This document shows positions 10,701 through 21,921 of a stretch of 64,000 nucleotides of DNA, piece by piece. Position numbers and translations under genes: made by a program. This stretch comes from Micractinium sp. NFX-FRZ (taxonomy: Eukaryota > Chlorophyta > Trebouxiophyceae > Chlorellales > Chlorellaceae), in the NCBI GenBank assembly GCA_029339195.1, contig JAPTJF010000114.1, positions 62,001 through 126,000 of the forward strand. The letters run 5' to 3'. Under the pieces are notes generated by a model. That model worked only from the letters and a program-made list of their open reading frames with translations, was not told the origin of the DNA and searched no databases. Position 1 is the stretch's first letter. Each line of letters begins with the position of its first letter.

Positions 10701-13700
10701 GCTGTGCAGCGCGAGGTAATAGGTGACCTGTGAAATGAGCGGGGCAGGCGCCAGCCCACGTCAGCATGGCAGAGCAAGACGGGGCGGCCAGAGTACACAA
10801 AGCACAGGCGCAGTGCCGCGCAGCACTCCCAAGATGCGAGTAGTGCAGATCGCAATGGAAGAGACTGAGGGCAGCCATCAGGCGACAGAGCAGACGCAGT
10901 GCAGGCGCAGCAATGAGGCAGCGGCATGTGCTTGGCAGCAACTGCACACAATAGTGGAACGTAGCGCCACCATCTGCATGTCCAGAGCCTTTGCCAGCCC
11001 TGCATGATATGTGGACAGGCTCACCAGGGCCAGCTCCTCATATGCCAGCTTGGACACTCCCTCCACCTGGCTGAGCACACCCTCCTGTAGCAGCACATTG
11101 AACCTGCAGGCGCGCAAGTCCAACAGTGGCGGGCAGACAGTGAAGTGCATTCTTGGAACAGAAGAGTGCAAATCTAAGAGAAGAAACAGCACGGCCATCC
11201 GGAGCGCCAAAGAGCGGGCTGCAAACCGTGCTGTGCAACAAGGACCGCTGAATTTCACTGCACTCAGAGGCCCACATTGCAGCCGGGCCAGACGGTTACG
11301 CAGCAGCTTCCTAGCATGCAGCGCTTTCCCTGCCGCTTACCCCTTCGCCCGCAGGCTTTCCACAGCCTTCTGCACAAGCTCCTCACTCGCTTGAGCGCCA
11401 CTAGTGGCCAACATCAGCGGCACCTATAGCAGGGTAGACTCGGAAATGGTGGTCGAGCACACAGACAGGCAGGCAGCGCTGTCCGCCAGCACAGCATGAC
11501 AGATCGAGGGGCCAAGCGAACTCCAAACTTGGTGCGGCGGGGGAACACTTCACCGCCGGCCTGGGAACGCGGAGGCCATGCACACGCCAGGCCCAGGGGT
11601 CGCAACGCTGATGGGAAGGGTTGTGGGCAGACAAGATTAGCCAGGGGGGCATCTTAGCTCAGACCTCACCTTTTGGTCGAAGCGGTGCAGCTCGAGCGCC
11701 TCGCCCAAAGTGTCTGTGTTGTTCATGCAGTTGTCGCGCGCCAGACCTGCAGCGGGCGCAAAGCATACACACACAGAAATGTTACGCAGCATACAGACAA
11801 GTGTCAAGGCGCAAGATCAAAGTGGTAATGCACTGAGCTGCCGCCTGCAAGCCGTCACAATCCACCCTCGGCCGCTCTGTGGTAAGATGTGCACTTATGA
11901 CAGTGGGCCATCGCAGCCCACCCTCGGCTGCTTTTGTGTGACAAGCTGTGCACATAGGTAAGCACCACTTTTTTGCCCAAAAGGTGGCGCCTAAGCGCGC
12001 TGCACCTCTGCCGCCAGGCGGCAGTGCGACATGCACGTGGTAGCACCCCCCCGCTAGCCTCACCATTTGTAAGGCGTTTCCAGCGGGCGCAGTGTGCAAG
12101 CCAGTCTTCCCCGGTGCTCAAATGGAGCACACTGAAGGTCCCGGTGGCATCTGCACCCCTCAGGCGCTCCTCAATACTGCACCAGCAGCATCGGCCACAG
12201 CAGAGCCGATCATCAGGCGGCAGCACTTGTGCTGCACAGCAAGCACCATGCTCTCAGCTGCCCGTCGAGCTGTTTCATGCCTGCCACATGGTGCTGGCGC
12301 ATGCTGGGCACAGTGCACGGGCAGGCTGGGCTGCCACAGATGGTAAGCGCTGCTGGTACAAGCAGCACGTCTTTGTTGCGGGCAGCTGCACTTGCTTGGT
12401 GGTGTGCCAGCGCACCTGCTGATCACATCTGCGAGGCGCTGCACTGGCTTCAATGCATTCAGAGCTGCAAACACCAGCTGGTCATGCTTTGCAACCAGGT
12501 CGGACGGCACCCGGAACGATGGGCAGTCCAGCCTGCGGGGCAGCAGGGGAGAGCACAGCAGCTGAGCGCATGCGGACTAGGTGCAACGACAAGGCCATGA
12601 AGCCAGGGCCACATGACTGAAGGCTTAGAGCACCTACTTGAGGGCCCGTGCGATCAAGCATGCCAGGGGTACAGCCGCACGCATGCAAAGTCAAGTGGCC
12701 CACAAAGGCCAGGCCCCTGCAGTTGCTCGGCAACCATTCCGCCATCACACCCAGCCTCGCGCCTCACATGATGTGCTGCTCAACGGCGTTGTCCTTTGCC
12801 AGGGCGCCCATGTAACTGTATTGCTTGTTGAGGTGAACAGAGGTGACATCCGAGGCAGGTGGCGGCTTGGTGGCGATGCGCAGCCCCGAGGCCCGCATGC
12901 CTTCCATGAAGGCGGCCTGATCAAACATCTCCCTGCAAGGCACGTGCCAGGTCAGCAATGCAGCGTGCATCAAGGAGCAGCTGCCTAGCGGCTTGGAAAC
13001 AGCATCACGTGTTGTAAATGCTGCTCCTCAAAGTCAAGTACGCAGGCCGCAGCGTTACCAGTGGCATGTTGTGGCTGTGCATTAGGCAGGCACGCAACGC
13101 AGGGCACCCCAGCTCACCCAAAGTCTACGAAGCCTGTGCGCTTGCTGTTGCGCTTGCTGGCAGACTGCCTGCCGTCCAACAGCAGCCGCGGCAGCACAAG
13201 GGTGCGGTTGAGCTCCTTTGCCAGCACCATCCCTACACACAGCCACAAGATTTGCAGACATCATCAACTCCATGGATGCTGCCCGCAGTTTGAAACGACT
13301 GCATGCACTCGGAGGTGCAGGCAGGCACTTGATGGGTGGCCCTTGCATCACCCGCGGCATCTGTGATGCACCCACCTGATACCAGTGCCACACGCTGGTT
13401 GGCAAACCCATTGCAGACATGAAAGGACAGCGTACGCTCCTGCTGCTCGCCGTCGGGATGCTGCACCCTGCTGCCATCACTCATATGCTGCTGCTGCTGC
13501 TGCTGCCAGGTGCGGCCGCCTTCCTCGTCCCCGTCTGCTGCCACCCCGAACAGGCTGCCGTCACCGCTGTCGTCGCTCCACGACGAGGGCGACTTGAGCT
13601 GCCGCTGCGGCTGCTGCTGCACGCCACGCCGCTGCACTGTCAGCATGGAGTGCTTGGGGGCCATGTGGAAGCCGACCACCACGGCCACCACCAGGAGGAG

Positions 13701-13817
13701 CGCAAGCAGAAGGGTGCGCCGGCTGCCGCCGCCCGCCACGCGTCGCCGCCGCCCCCCTCCCGCCTCCTCTCCGCCTCGGCTCGGGCGGAAGCCGCTGTCC
13801 TGCTTCGAAGGAAACAT
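7722..13817 (-). CDS. Bi-domain glycosyltransferase: O-fucosyltransferase-like plus GT8-like
   Basis: Type II membrane protein, presumably Golgi. The first exon (13817-13376) encodes a short basic tail, a hydrophobic anchor (LLLALLLVVAVVVGFHM) and a Gln/Ser-rich stem. It ends in the O-fucosyltransferase signature VCNGFANQRVALVSG, which continues across a phase-1 intron into MVLAKELNRTLVLPRLLL. Further exons carry FDQAAFMEGMRASGL, FSVLHLSTGEDW, DNCMNNTDTLGEALEL and the late family block GNSVSTSSALLIMERWHAG (about 10670). The second half is GT8-like: YNYVLFTDCDVFFRRH with a DxD metal site (about 9500-9300), YNDGVMLWNMPYM, GYGPVDQGAFNQYY and RIVHIHGPKPNHYLEFL. The last exon ends at 7722 and probably lacks the stretch after CQFKDMCSL, which begins with a GTGAGC donor. 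Neither domain shows obvious loss of its key motif. Donor and acceptor sugars are unknown. Confidence 0.8.
11858..11958. repeat. Imperfect 45-bp direct duplication in an intron
   Basis: Two diverged copies sharing CCCACCCTCGGC..CT...TGTG.......GTGCAC lie back to back at about 11858-11905 and 11906-11958, within an intron of the minus-strand glycosyltransferase. Confidence 0.55.
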
Positions 13818-14420
13818 GGCATGGAGTCAGGACCAAGCGAGCGGCTGACGAGGGCGCAACTGCAGGTTGTTTGGGGCCGCATCGAGAGCAGGCGCTGGTT
13901 CGGGTGTCTTATCGCACCTCCATCTCCCAAACTGATCAACAGGAGGAGGAAGGCTGCCCGCAGCCCGGCGGCAGTCTGTTTCCCCTTAAAACAAAATTCT
14001 AGGTATCACTGGGTTCCCATCACTGGCGCTGGTAACCCGGGAGCATGTGTTGCGAGTGACGCTATCGGCGATTGGGACGTTGCAGCTTTGTTGACGAGGT
14101 GGCACGCTGGCAGTGGTTATCGATCTGAACGCTCAAGTCGAAGCGATCGCAGCATCCCTGGCCACGAATGACATGCAGCATATATTGCCATGTGGGATGC
14201 GCCCTCGCCTGCAAAGCCCCAACGGTAGCTTGAGTTGAAGGAACGCCATGAGTGCGGCGCGCAAACGGCAAGTGGGATGCTGAACGCAATTGTTGCGCAC
14301 AAAATTATGCTCTGGCCCGAGACTGCACCTTGAACTGTGCAAGAGGCATATTTATTAATGTAAACACTGCTACGAAGCGGCCGTCTCTCCCTTTCGCTGC
14401 GCAGGAACAGGGTGACGCCG
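13818..14420. other. Divergent promoter region between two glycosyltransferase genes
   Basis: About 600 bases separate the start codons of the minus-strand bi-domain enzyme and the plus-strand GT92-like enzyme. No TATA box was identified with confidence. An ATG at 14248 could belong to an upstream exon of the GT92 gene, because a splice acceptor (CAG ending 14404) precedes its first certain codons. Confidence 0.5.
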
Positions 14421-17400
14421 ATGCTGGGCGGGCTGATGGCAGGCGCGCTGCTGCTCTGGGCGCACTGGTGGAGCGCCGGCAGGGCACGCGTGGCACGGCA
14501 GTTGCAGGCGGGTGCTTCCACCGCCCACACAGTGCAGTCGCCTTGTGCGCCCCAGCAGGGGCTGGTGCTGCCCACAGACTATGGCGGCGTGCAAAGATAC
14601 TCTATTCCAGGCCAGTGGATGCCTTCGCTGCCATCCGTACACAATGGCAACCGCACCGGGATCCTCCACGTGTACCTCAAGGCGCTGCGCTGGCCGGTGC
14701 GTGTGCTGGCCTGGTGGGCAGGGCGCATCCTGCATTCAGGGGCCCCCGGCAGTTGTGGCATCAAACAACCAAAACGCATGACATAATCCGTGCCTTGGCT
14801 GTGCTGGATGGGGGCAGAAGGCAGCAGCAGCAGCAGCGGTAACGGCTCAGCCTGATGACACGCTGCCCTGCCCCTGGTTGCTCCCCGCTCCGCTGCGCAG
14901 ATGCCCAGTGGCGATGTGCACCTGCGGGCACGTGGCTTCGTGGCCTTTGAGGTGACCGGACGTCTGGACAACTCGCACAAACCGTTCACCTTCAAGAACC
15001 CGCCCGAGGTGGCCGCCCAGCTGCGCCTCTTCCTGCGCAGCAACGAGCAGGGGTGGGAGCGGGAGGTGGCTGTCGAGTTCAGTCACGACACGTGCGAGTG
15101 GGGGATGGCCAAGCCAAAGGGGTTTGACTTCCAGGCCTGCCTGGAGGAGAAGGAGGCAAACGTTGGGCAGCGCTGGGACAACCTGGGACTAGTGGACATC
15201 GATTTTGGGCCTTCGCCGTCTCTTGATTTCAGCCTTCTGGTGCACGGCTGGCCGCGCCGCGTCTCGCTCAAGGCGCAGCTGCAGGTAGCTTGGTTGGGTG
15301 TGTGCATGGGCGGGAAGGGGGCGTGTGGTTGGTAGGTGTGCATGGGCGGGAAGGGGGTGTGTGGTTTGTAGGGCAGCCACGTGCATTGTGGCCTGATCAG
15401 GTGCTGCGTGCTGGCAGGGGGCTGAGTGTGTGCTGCAATGCTGCAACCTGCAGCCGCGCTGGGCCGTCTTGGCAATGAAGCGCAGCCCAGAATGCGCACC
15501 CTGCGCTCTGCCACCCGCTGAGCAGCCCTGACAAGTGCTGCCCTGCCCATGCCTCTGGCTGCCCTCCTGTGCAGGCGGCACTGGCGGCACCGCCCGCGCC
15601 CATGGCGCTGCCCGAGCTGCAGGAGCAGCCGCCGCGCCTGTTACGCGCACTGCCGTACCTGTCGACAGTCGACGTCGGCAAGACTGCCCGCCTGCTGGAG
15701 TGGACGCGCACGTACTATGCAGGCAAGGGCCGTGCTGCGGAGGCCTCCCATTGCACACAACCCATACACCAGACAACGGACTACCCAATGCAACCCACGA
15801 GCCCCACTCCCGCCGTCTGCTCTGACCCTCTTGCCCCTGCTTCTACCGTGGGTTGCTCTGCTGCAGCCCTGGGGTTTGATGGCGTCATCATGTATGTGCT
15901 GCCCAAGGATGTGCTGGACATGGAGGCGCACACAAGCATACGGGCGCTGGTGGCGTCCAAATGGCTGATGCTGGCGCGGTGGAACGAGTTCCTGCCCTTT
16001 GATGTGAGTCCCCAGGGCTCGGGTCTTGCCACTGCACATAATTTATGTAGTGTAGTTCCTGGAGTATAGGGTGGGTATGAATATATTTGCAGTACGAGGT
16101 GGGTGCAGAGGCACGTTCCTGCCCAAGTGGGTGAGGACCGCAGCCGCGTGCAGCCCTAGGTGGTGCAGCTGTGGGCTGGGACGAGCTTGTTGGCCTGCTA
16201 AGAGTGTGCATGGTGCAGCTGGCTGCAGCCGGATGCAGACTGCGTGTGTTGCAGCATTGCATATTGGGGCCTGACGGGGCGAAGCACGGTATCTGTACAC
16301 GGCATCTGTGGGGTGTGAGCACGCCTTGATGGTGCGCTGCCATTGCCAAGCAGTGTTGGAATGCCTGCGAAAGCCTCACCTTGATGTGTGCAACCCGCTT
16401 CTGCCTCCCCCCTCCTCTGCAGGGTTGGCGTGACTTTGATCTGCAGGTGGGCTGGGGGTCAGCCAGTAGGTTCCACTACCTAGATTGGTGGGCGTAGTCG
16501 GCTGAGGCGCGCTCACTTCCGCTTGCTTGCCGCCACCTGCCAGCCACGAGGTCCAGCCCAGACAGCTTTCTCGATGTGTTCATCCCTGCTGCCTGCCTGT
16601 CACCTGCAGATAGTAGAGACGCACCCGGTGCTGTCCATGTGGGGCAGCAACGTGCGGCTGCTGGTCGGCGAAATCGACGAGTTCCTGATTCCCGGCACGC
16701 CACGCGACACCCTGCCCGCCATGCGCGACGCCGGCTGCCTGGCAGGCCTGCGGGATGGGTGCCTGGTCATCCCCCGGGGGGATGTGTTTCCCAACAGGAT
16801 CCCACAGGCGCCACGGCCTGACGAGCCGTCCTGGTGGAGCAGCGGCCCCTTCCCGCTGCCACGCTACAAGTTCCTCTCCCAGCGGCCCTACCCGCCCAAA
16901 GTGATGGTTGATCCAAACAAGGTGGGGCCTGGGGTGCGGAGGGTTGTGTGGAAATGGCAGGGAGGGCCAATCGATATCGCAGTTACCGCGCTCCCGGCAA
17001 ATGGGTGGGCATCATGCGGGCTCTCCTGCAGCCGCTTGCGCGTCTGTTGCTGCAAACGCCTGCCATCCTGTGCCTGTGACTGTGCGTGTGCCCTACCCAC
17101 TCTTCTCGCCACCCTGCAGGCCTTCCCAATCAGTGTTCACTTCTCTTCAGTATGTGGCGGAGCCTCAGAGATCGCCGACGGCCCGGGTGACAAGCTGCAG
17201 TCTTGCAGCACGCGCTTGCCCTGCGTATGGGTCGACAGGCAATGCGCCTGGATCGCACGTGAGCCAAGCAGCGTTGGGGTGGAGGTTTGCTGTGCGGGCA
17301 TGGCGTGTCGTGAGCGCTCGCATGTTCAGGCAGACTGCTCGCCATGCTGCCTGCCGTGCTGCTTGCCAGACTGCGCTCTGCCGCACTGCCTGCTGCTCTT

Positions 17401-17669
17401 CACCCTCGGTCCTCCTGTTTGATGCGCACGTCCGCATGACATATCACACTTCACCGCGCACCCTGCCCGTTTGATAGATCGCCTCACACCATGCCCTCAC
17501 ACCAACTAACAAAATATGCATGTCCCCCTTGGCCCACCCATGCTGTACAATCCTCGCAGATGTGGGAAACATGCACCGGGCGCGGAGGGACCCTGTGAAG
17601 GGCCGACCAATAAAACCTGCTGGCTGGCTGTGGATGCTGGACAAAGACGGCACTGCGACAGATGTGTAA
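14421..17669 (+). CDS. GT92-like (DUF23) membrane glycosyltransferase
   Basis: Exons 14421-14696, 14901-15284, 15575-15722, 15867-16003, 16423-16446, 16610-16921, 17120-17186 and 17560-17669 join in phase and give about 485 residues. A hydrophobic segment near the start (LGGLMAGALLLWAHW) suggests a type II Golgi enzyme. GT92 hallmarks appear in order: a WTRTYYA/LGFDGVIMYVL block, W-LARWNEFLPFD, and VRLLVGEIDEFLIP (the DxDEF-type region, here EIDEF). The late blocks FPISVHFSSVCGG and VGNMHRARRDP follow. The exon ending at 15722 appears to use a GC donor (GCAAGG); a GT donor a few bases on would add four residues. One exon is only 24 bases. The start ATG is the first in frame in this exon; an extra upstream exon is possible. 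It lies head-to-head with the fucosyltransferase-like gene, so the two may share regulation. Confidence 0.8.
15298..15374. repeat. 38-39 bp tandem duplication in an intron
   Basis: Two copies of a unit beginning GTGTGCATGGGCGGGAAGGG and ending GGT(T)GTAGG lie in tandem just downstream of the donor at 15285. Confidence 0.75.
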
Positions 17670-18325
17670 ACTAGATGCAGCGCCCCTTTCCCGCCCCTCT
17701 TCCCCTGCTTTCAACTTACTGCATCGCTGCTGACACACCTGCTCTGTGGCTTGATTGCCCCTCATGACATGCTGTTTTGCTTGCTCTGCTCTGACCTTGT
17801 ACTTTGCACAACACCCAACGGCTGACATTGTGAAACCTAGAACTTGCCTGTGCTAGCCTGCTCTAGCCGAAGAAATTCAACCGCGGCCAAAACCTCTCCC
17901 CACCCACCTTGCTTGTCTGTCTGAGCAGGCGCCTTGCCCCGCCCGGAGTCAGGGACTCTCATTTGGATGCCTTAACGCTGCAGCGGCATGCAGGCAGCCC
18001 TGACCCCCACATTGAGCCCGTCCTAACCTGACAGCTTCAAGTCCCCCAGATCTGACAAATAATTGTAACAGGCCTATGAGCTTCGAGCGCACGCATTGGA
18101 AGCTTCACTGCCAGTGTTGTGGGGTGGGCTCCACCACCCTGCCACCGGCGAGTGGATCCTGCTGAGCTGGACAGGCACTGGTATGGCGGGTGATCTGATG
18201 CAGAGGAACCCACAGTTAATGGTGTGCATAAAGTCCATGTCGCTTATAGCCAGACTCTGGCCCAGAGCTGAGGCAGCAGCGGACTATTGCACCGCCCGCC
18301 TAGCCCACCAACCAGCTGCTCAGCA
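17670..18325. other. Intergenic: 3' UTR of the GT92 gene and upstream of the SGNH gene
   Basis: No coding exon recognised. It contains a TGTAA word near 18064, the likely poly(A) signal of the upstream gene. Confidence 0.6.
18064..18068 (+). terminator. TGTAA polyadenylation signal candidate
   Basis: TGTAA lies about 395 bases after the GT92-like stop codon. Another TGTAA overlaps that stop codon itself (17665-17669) and is probably coincidental. Confidence 0.4.
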
Positions 18326-21300
18326 ATGACGGCAACCTCCTCGCCGAAGAAGTACAACAAACCAAACAAGCCACCAGCAATCTCGGGACGAGGGGCGGAG
18401 GAGCCCAGCCAACGACTTGCGGGCACCCACCTGACAGCGTGGTTTTGTATAGCGCTCATTGCGGCCACCCTCGCGGCGAGCAGCCGGGCGTTCATTGTTG
18501 ATGGTGGGTCCGCAGCGGGAGAGCTGGGGGCGGGCGCAAGGCGCCAGGGGTGGGGTCCGGCGCCGGCGGCGGGCCGACTTGACGCTGGCCAGCTTCCGCC
18601 AGTTGAAGATTCGAGGGCGCCTCCTGCGGCAGCTGCCTCAAATGTTCAAAACTGCAGCCAATGTGTGGCAACCTGCTTGCAGGCACCGTGCTGCTGCTGC
18701 CATGGCGCCCGACGGGAGGCGTGCCGCCCCCGCTGCTGGTGCGTGTGGTACAGGTAGTGGTAGAGGTAGCCTGCCGCCGGGCAATAAGGGGAGCGGCTGG
18801 CCGTTGCGCCTGCCCCGCTCTCAGCTGGCACCTGACTTGCATGCACTGTGATGCCAGCAGCCTCCCAATACTGCAGCGGGCACCTGCCTGCGCACCCGTC
18901 CTGCCCGCCCACCGCAGTGCCGCCCCCCCACGCTGCTGCCGCTGCAGGCCGCCACCGCGCCGCAGCTGCAGCTGCCCTGGCAGCCTCTGCTGACGGAAGA
19001 GGAGCTGCTGAGGGGCACCACTTACTATGGCAGTGGCACGCGGCTACGCAGCCTGGCAAACAAGCTGCTGGCGGGGCAGCCTGTGACAGTGGCCACAATC
19101 GGCGGCAGCGTGACTACCTCGGCCGTGTTGCATCGGGAGGGCAAAAGCTACTCTGCCCTCCTGTTCCGGTACATCAACAGTACCTTCCCACACAGGTGGG
19201 GCAGGGGTGCTCCTTGTGCATCACAGCACAGCGAGTATATTTGCTGGACGAGCCTGTGCTTGTGTCCAACAGTGCCTGGAGATCGGCGTTTTGGCAGGGC
19301 TGCACCGCAGCCTGCGAATGTGGGCAGTACAGTCCTGCTCTTCATGTGCATGTACCTTCACCCTTAACCACGATGCAGGGATCACGTGTTCATGAACGGC
19401 GGCCTGCCTGGCTCATCTAGCAGCTTCTTTGCTCCGTGCATTGAGCACCTCATCCCAACGGTGAGCCAGCTGCCTGCCGTTACATTGCCCTGCCGTGCTT
19501 GCTGCACGGTACGGCTGCCGCGCATCTTATCCTGTGTGCAACTGATACAGCTGGCCTCCCAGCTCATCATCCAATTATTGGCATGAATGTCTTATCCCTA
19601 ATTCCTACATGCAATGCAGGACGTAGATCTAGGCAAGTCGGAGAGGCAGGCTGGGCTGCACGTTGAAGCGAGTTGTTGTTTGAAGTTCAGCGCATGGGGG
19701 CAGCTCATGCCTGCACTTGCATGAGACGTGTCAGCCAGGATCAAGCTGGGGCTAATCTTGCAGCACTGCCGATGATGTCCCCCACCCTCCGCCCCCCTAC
19801 AGTTACTGTGGAGTTTGCAATCAACGACAAGGCAGACGCGTCCTTCTCGTCCCCAGCCCGCCGCTCCTATGAGCAGCTGCTGCGCCGGCTGCTCACGCTG
19901 CCGAGGCAGCCAGCTGTCGTGCTGGTGCACCACTATGCATGGCACATGTCCAGTGGTGACGGCGTGAAGGCAGGACTGTTCTATCGCGAGCCAGAGGGGC
20001 AGCACACGATACTGGGACAGGTGAGTGCAGTACGCCTTTGACATCAAGTCCTGCCACCTGACCGTGCTGGCAGAGGCCGGCCGCGGATTGCATGGCACTT
20101 CTACAGGTGATTGGCTACATGAGCAAACGCCCCCCTGCTCCCCCCTGCTTCATGCTCCTGGCTGCAGTATTACGACTTGCCGTCGGTGTCGATGCGAGCA
20201 GCTGTGTGGCGGCTGATGCGGGAAGGGGTTGACCTGTTCAAGGTCAGTGCTGGCAGCAGCTGGCAGCATGTGCAACCTGTGTGGCACGTGGGGTCACATA
20301 TAGCAGCTCTGTGGCGACGCTGGTGCCAACATATTGTATTGGATATTGAAAACAACGAGTGACCCTGAAAACATGCATCGAAGCCCGGGCTCCGCTGCTG
20401 CCTGCAGGTGGACAAGGTCACTCGGCCCAGCGGCGGTGCCCTCCCTCAGGCTGCCCCTGAGGAGCGCAGCAGCTACTTTTACGGTGACATGTGAGTCAGG
20501 CGTGCAGTGGCACTCCGCTGTGCATGCCATTTTGTTGAAAGCACCACTCGAAACGAGCCCGGCCCACAAACAAACGCCTGCCTGATTGCTTGCCCCGTTG
20601 CTGTGCAGCGGCCACCCCGAGGCGACGGGGCAGCAGGTGCTTGCAGAGCTGCTGACTGCCCCGCTGGCACGAGCAATTGGGGAGGCAGCCGATGGCATGG
20701 AGCTTGCTGGCCGGGCGGACCCGCGCCTCCAAGGCCTGCCTCCCGCCATGATTCCGGACAACCCAGTGGGCTCCACCAGCCTTTGCGCCATGCTGGTAAG
20801 TGCCTGCATGCCGGTCACGCAATCCGCTGCTCAATCTGCACGTTAGGGAGCACTACTGAATGTGCCACGACTGGACCAGTAGGCACTGCTCAATCGCTGC
20901 GCTGATGAGCTTGCTGCAAGCAGCAGCAGGACAGGCTGCCCAGCTTCCGACCCAACCTGCGCTCCGCCCAACGCCCAACCCCCAAGCGTGGCCCTTCTGC
21001 ATTGCAGGAGGACTTTGAGTTTGTGATGAAGGCGAAACAGGGGTTTGAGTTTGTGGCACACAAGCCTGAGGCGCCCACCTTTGCTGAGCAGAAGTGGAGC
21101 TGGACGGGGCAGCACCCGGGTGGGTGGTGGCAGAGCGTGCAGCCAACAGCTACCGCTAGCATGTGCGCTGGGTCTGTTCTGCTGCCTTCTGCGTGCAGCC
21201 CAACAGTTGGATGCCAGGGTGAACCTGAACTGCAATTGCAACCAACCACAAGGACCGCAAGTCTCAGCGCCATGTACTGCTTCTGAAGCTGCACACGCCG

Positions 21301-21921
21301 GGGTCAGGGATCTGCCAACAACCCCGCTGGCTTGCCCATGTCCCTCCTTTGCTAACTATTTCAGCTGACCCCTGCCTGCAGGTGACTGGTTGGAGCTTGA
21401 GTTCGACTCGCGAGCGACAGATGGCCATGCTCAGGCCAATGCAACGTTGCTGCTGGTTCACCTAATGAGCTACACAGGCATGGGCAAAGCAGGCATGACC
21501 TGCACGAGTGGGTGCCAGTGCCAACCTGGCACCTTTGACGCACAGTGGCCGCGTGCGGCGTCCATCTATTTGACACATCATATGGAGGTGGGCACGGCTG
21601 GCTGGGCTGCCGCAGAAAGAGCAGGAGCTGTCGGGCACACGCTGCAGTGCATGTGTGATCGGCAGGCCATTGCTCGGTTGGGCATGTGCAATTGCTCCGG
21701 TGGGCAGTGCTCCTCTTCAACCTTGCGCCCATCCACCTGCTGTGCTTGAGCAAGTCTTTGCGCCCATCTGCTAAGACCTTGCGCCCCATCCACCTGCTGT
21801 GCATACTTGCTTGCAGGTGACCCAGGCACAGAAGTGCAGGCTTCGAGTCACCATCCAGGATACTCCCAATCGAGAGCAGCATCGCGTCAGCCTGTCCGCG
21901 CTCATGGTGCAGCACATCTGA
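18326..21921 (+). CDS. Membrane-anchored SGNH/GDSL-type esterase-like protein
   Basis: Begins at ATG 18326 with a Lys/Pro-rich cytosolic tail and a signal anchor (AWFCIALIAATLAASSRAF), so it is probably a Golgi or secreted enzyme. The SGNH catalytic blocks are visible. Block I is TIGGSVTT with the candidate serine (about 19100). Block III is VEFAINDK (about 19812), and the end block is HPEATGQQVLAELL with the candidate histidine (about 20615). Later exons (EDFEFVMKAKQGFEF, DWLELEFDSRATDG) form a C-terminal beta-rich region. A 13-base micro-exon (19620-19632) supplies DVDL immediately before VTVEFAIND, spliced with a GC donor (GCAAGT). That restores the family's usual D-x-DLV-VE-AIND reading. 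The exon structure between 18504 and 18947 is unresolved. Likely de-acylates or acylates wall polysaccharide, by family analogy only. Confidence 0.7.

Noticed and set aside
17665..17669. TGTAA overlapping the GT92 stop codon as the poly(A) signal
   Set aside because: It would leave almost no 3' UTR; a second TGTAA at 18064 is at a more usual distance. The overlap follows from a GTG-TAA ending.
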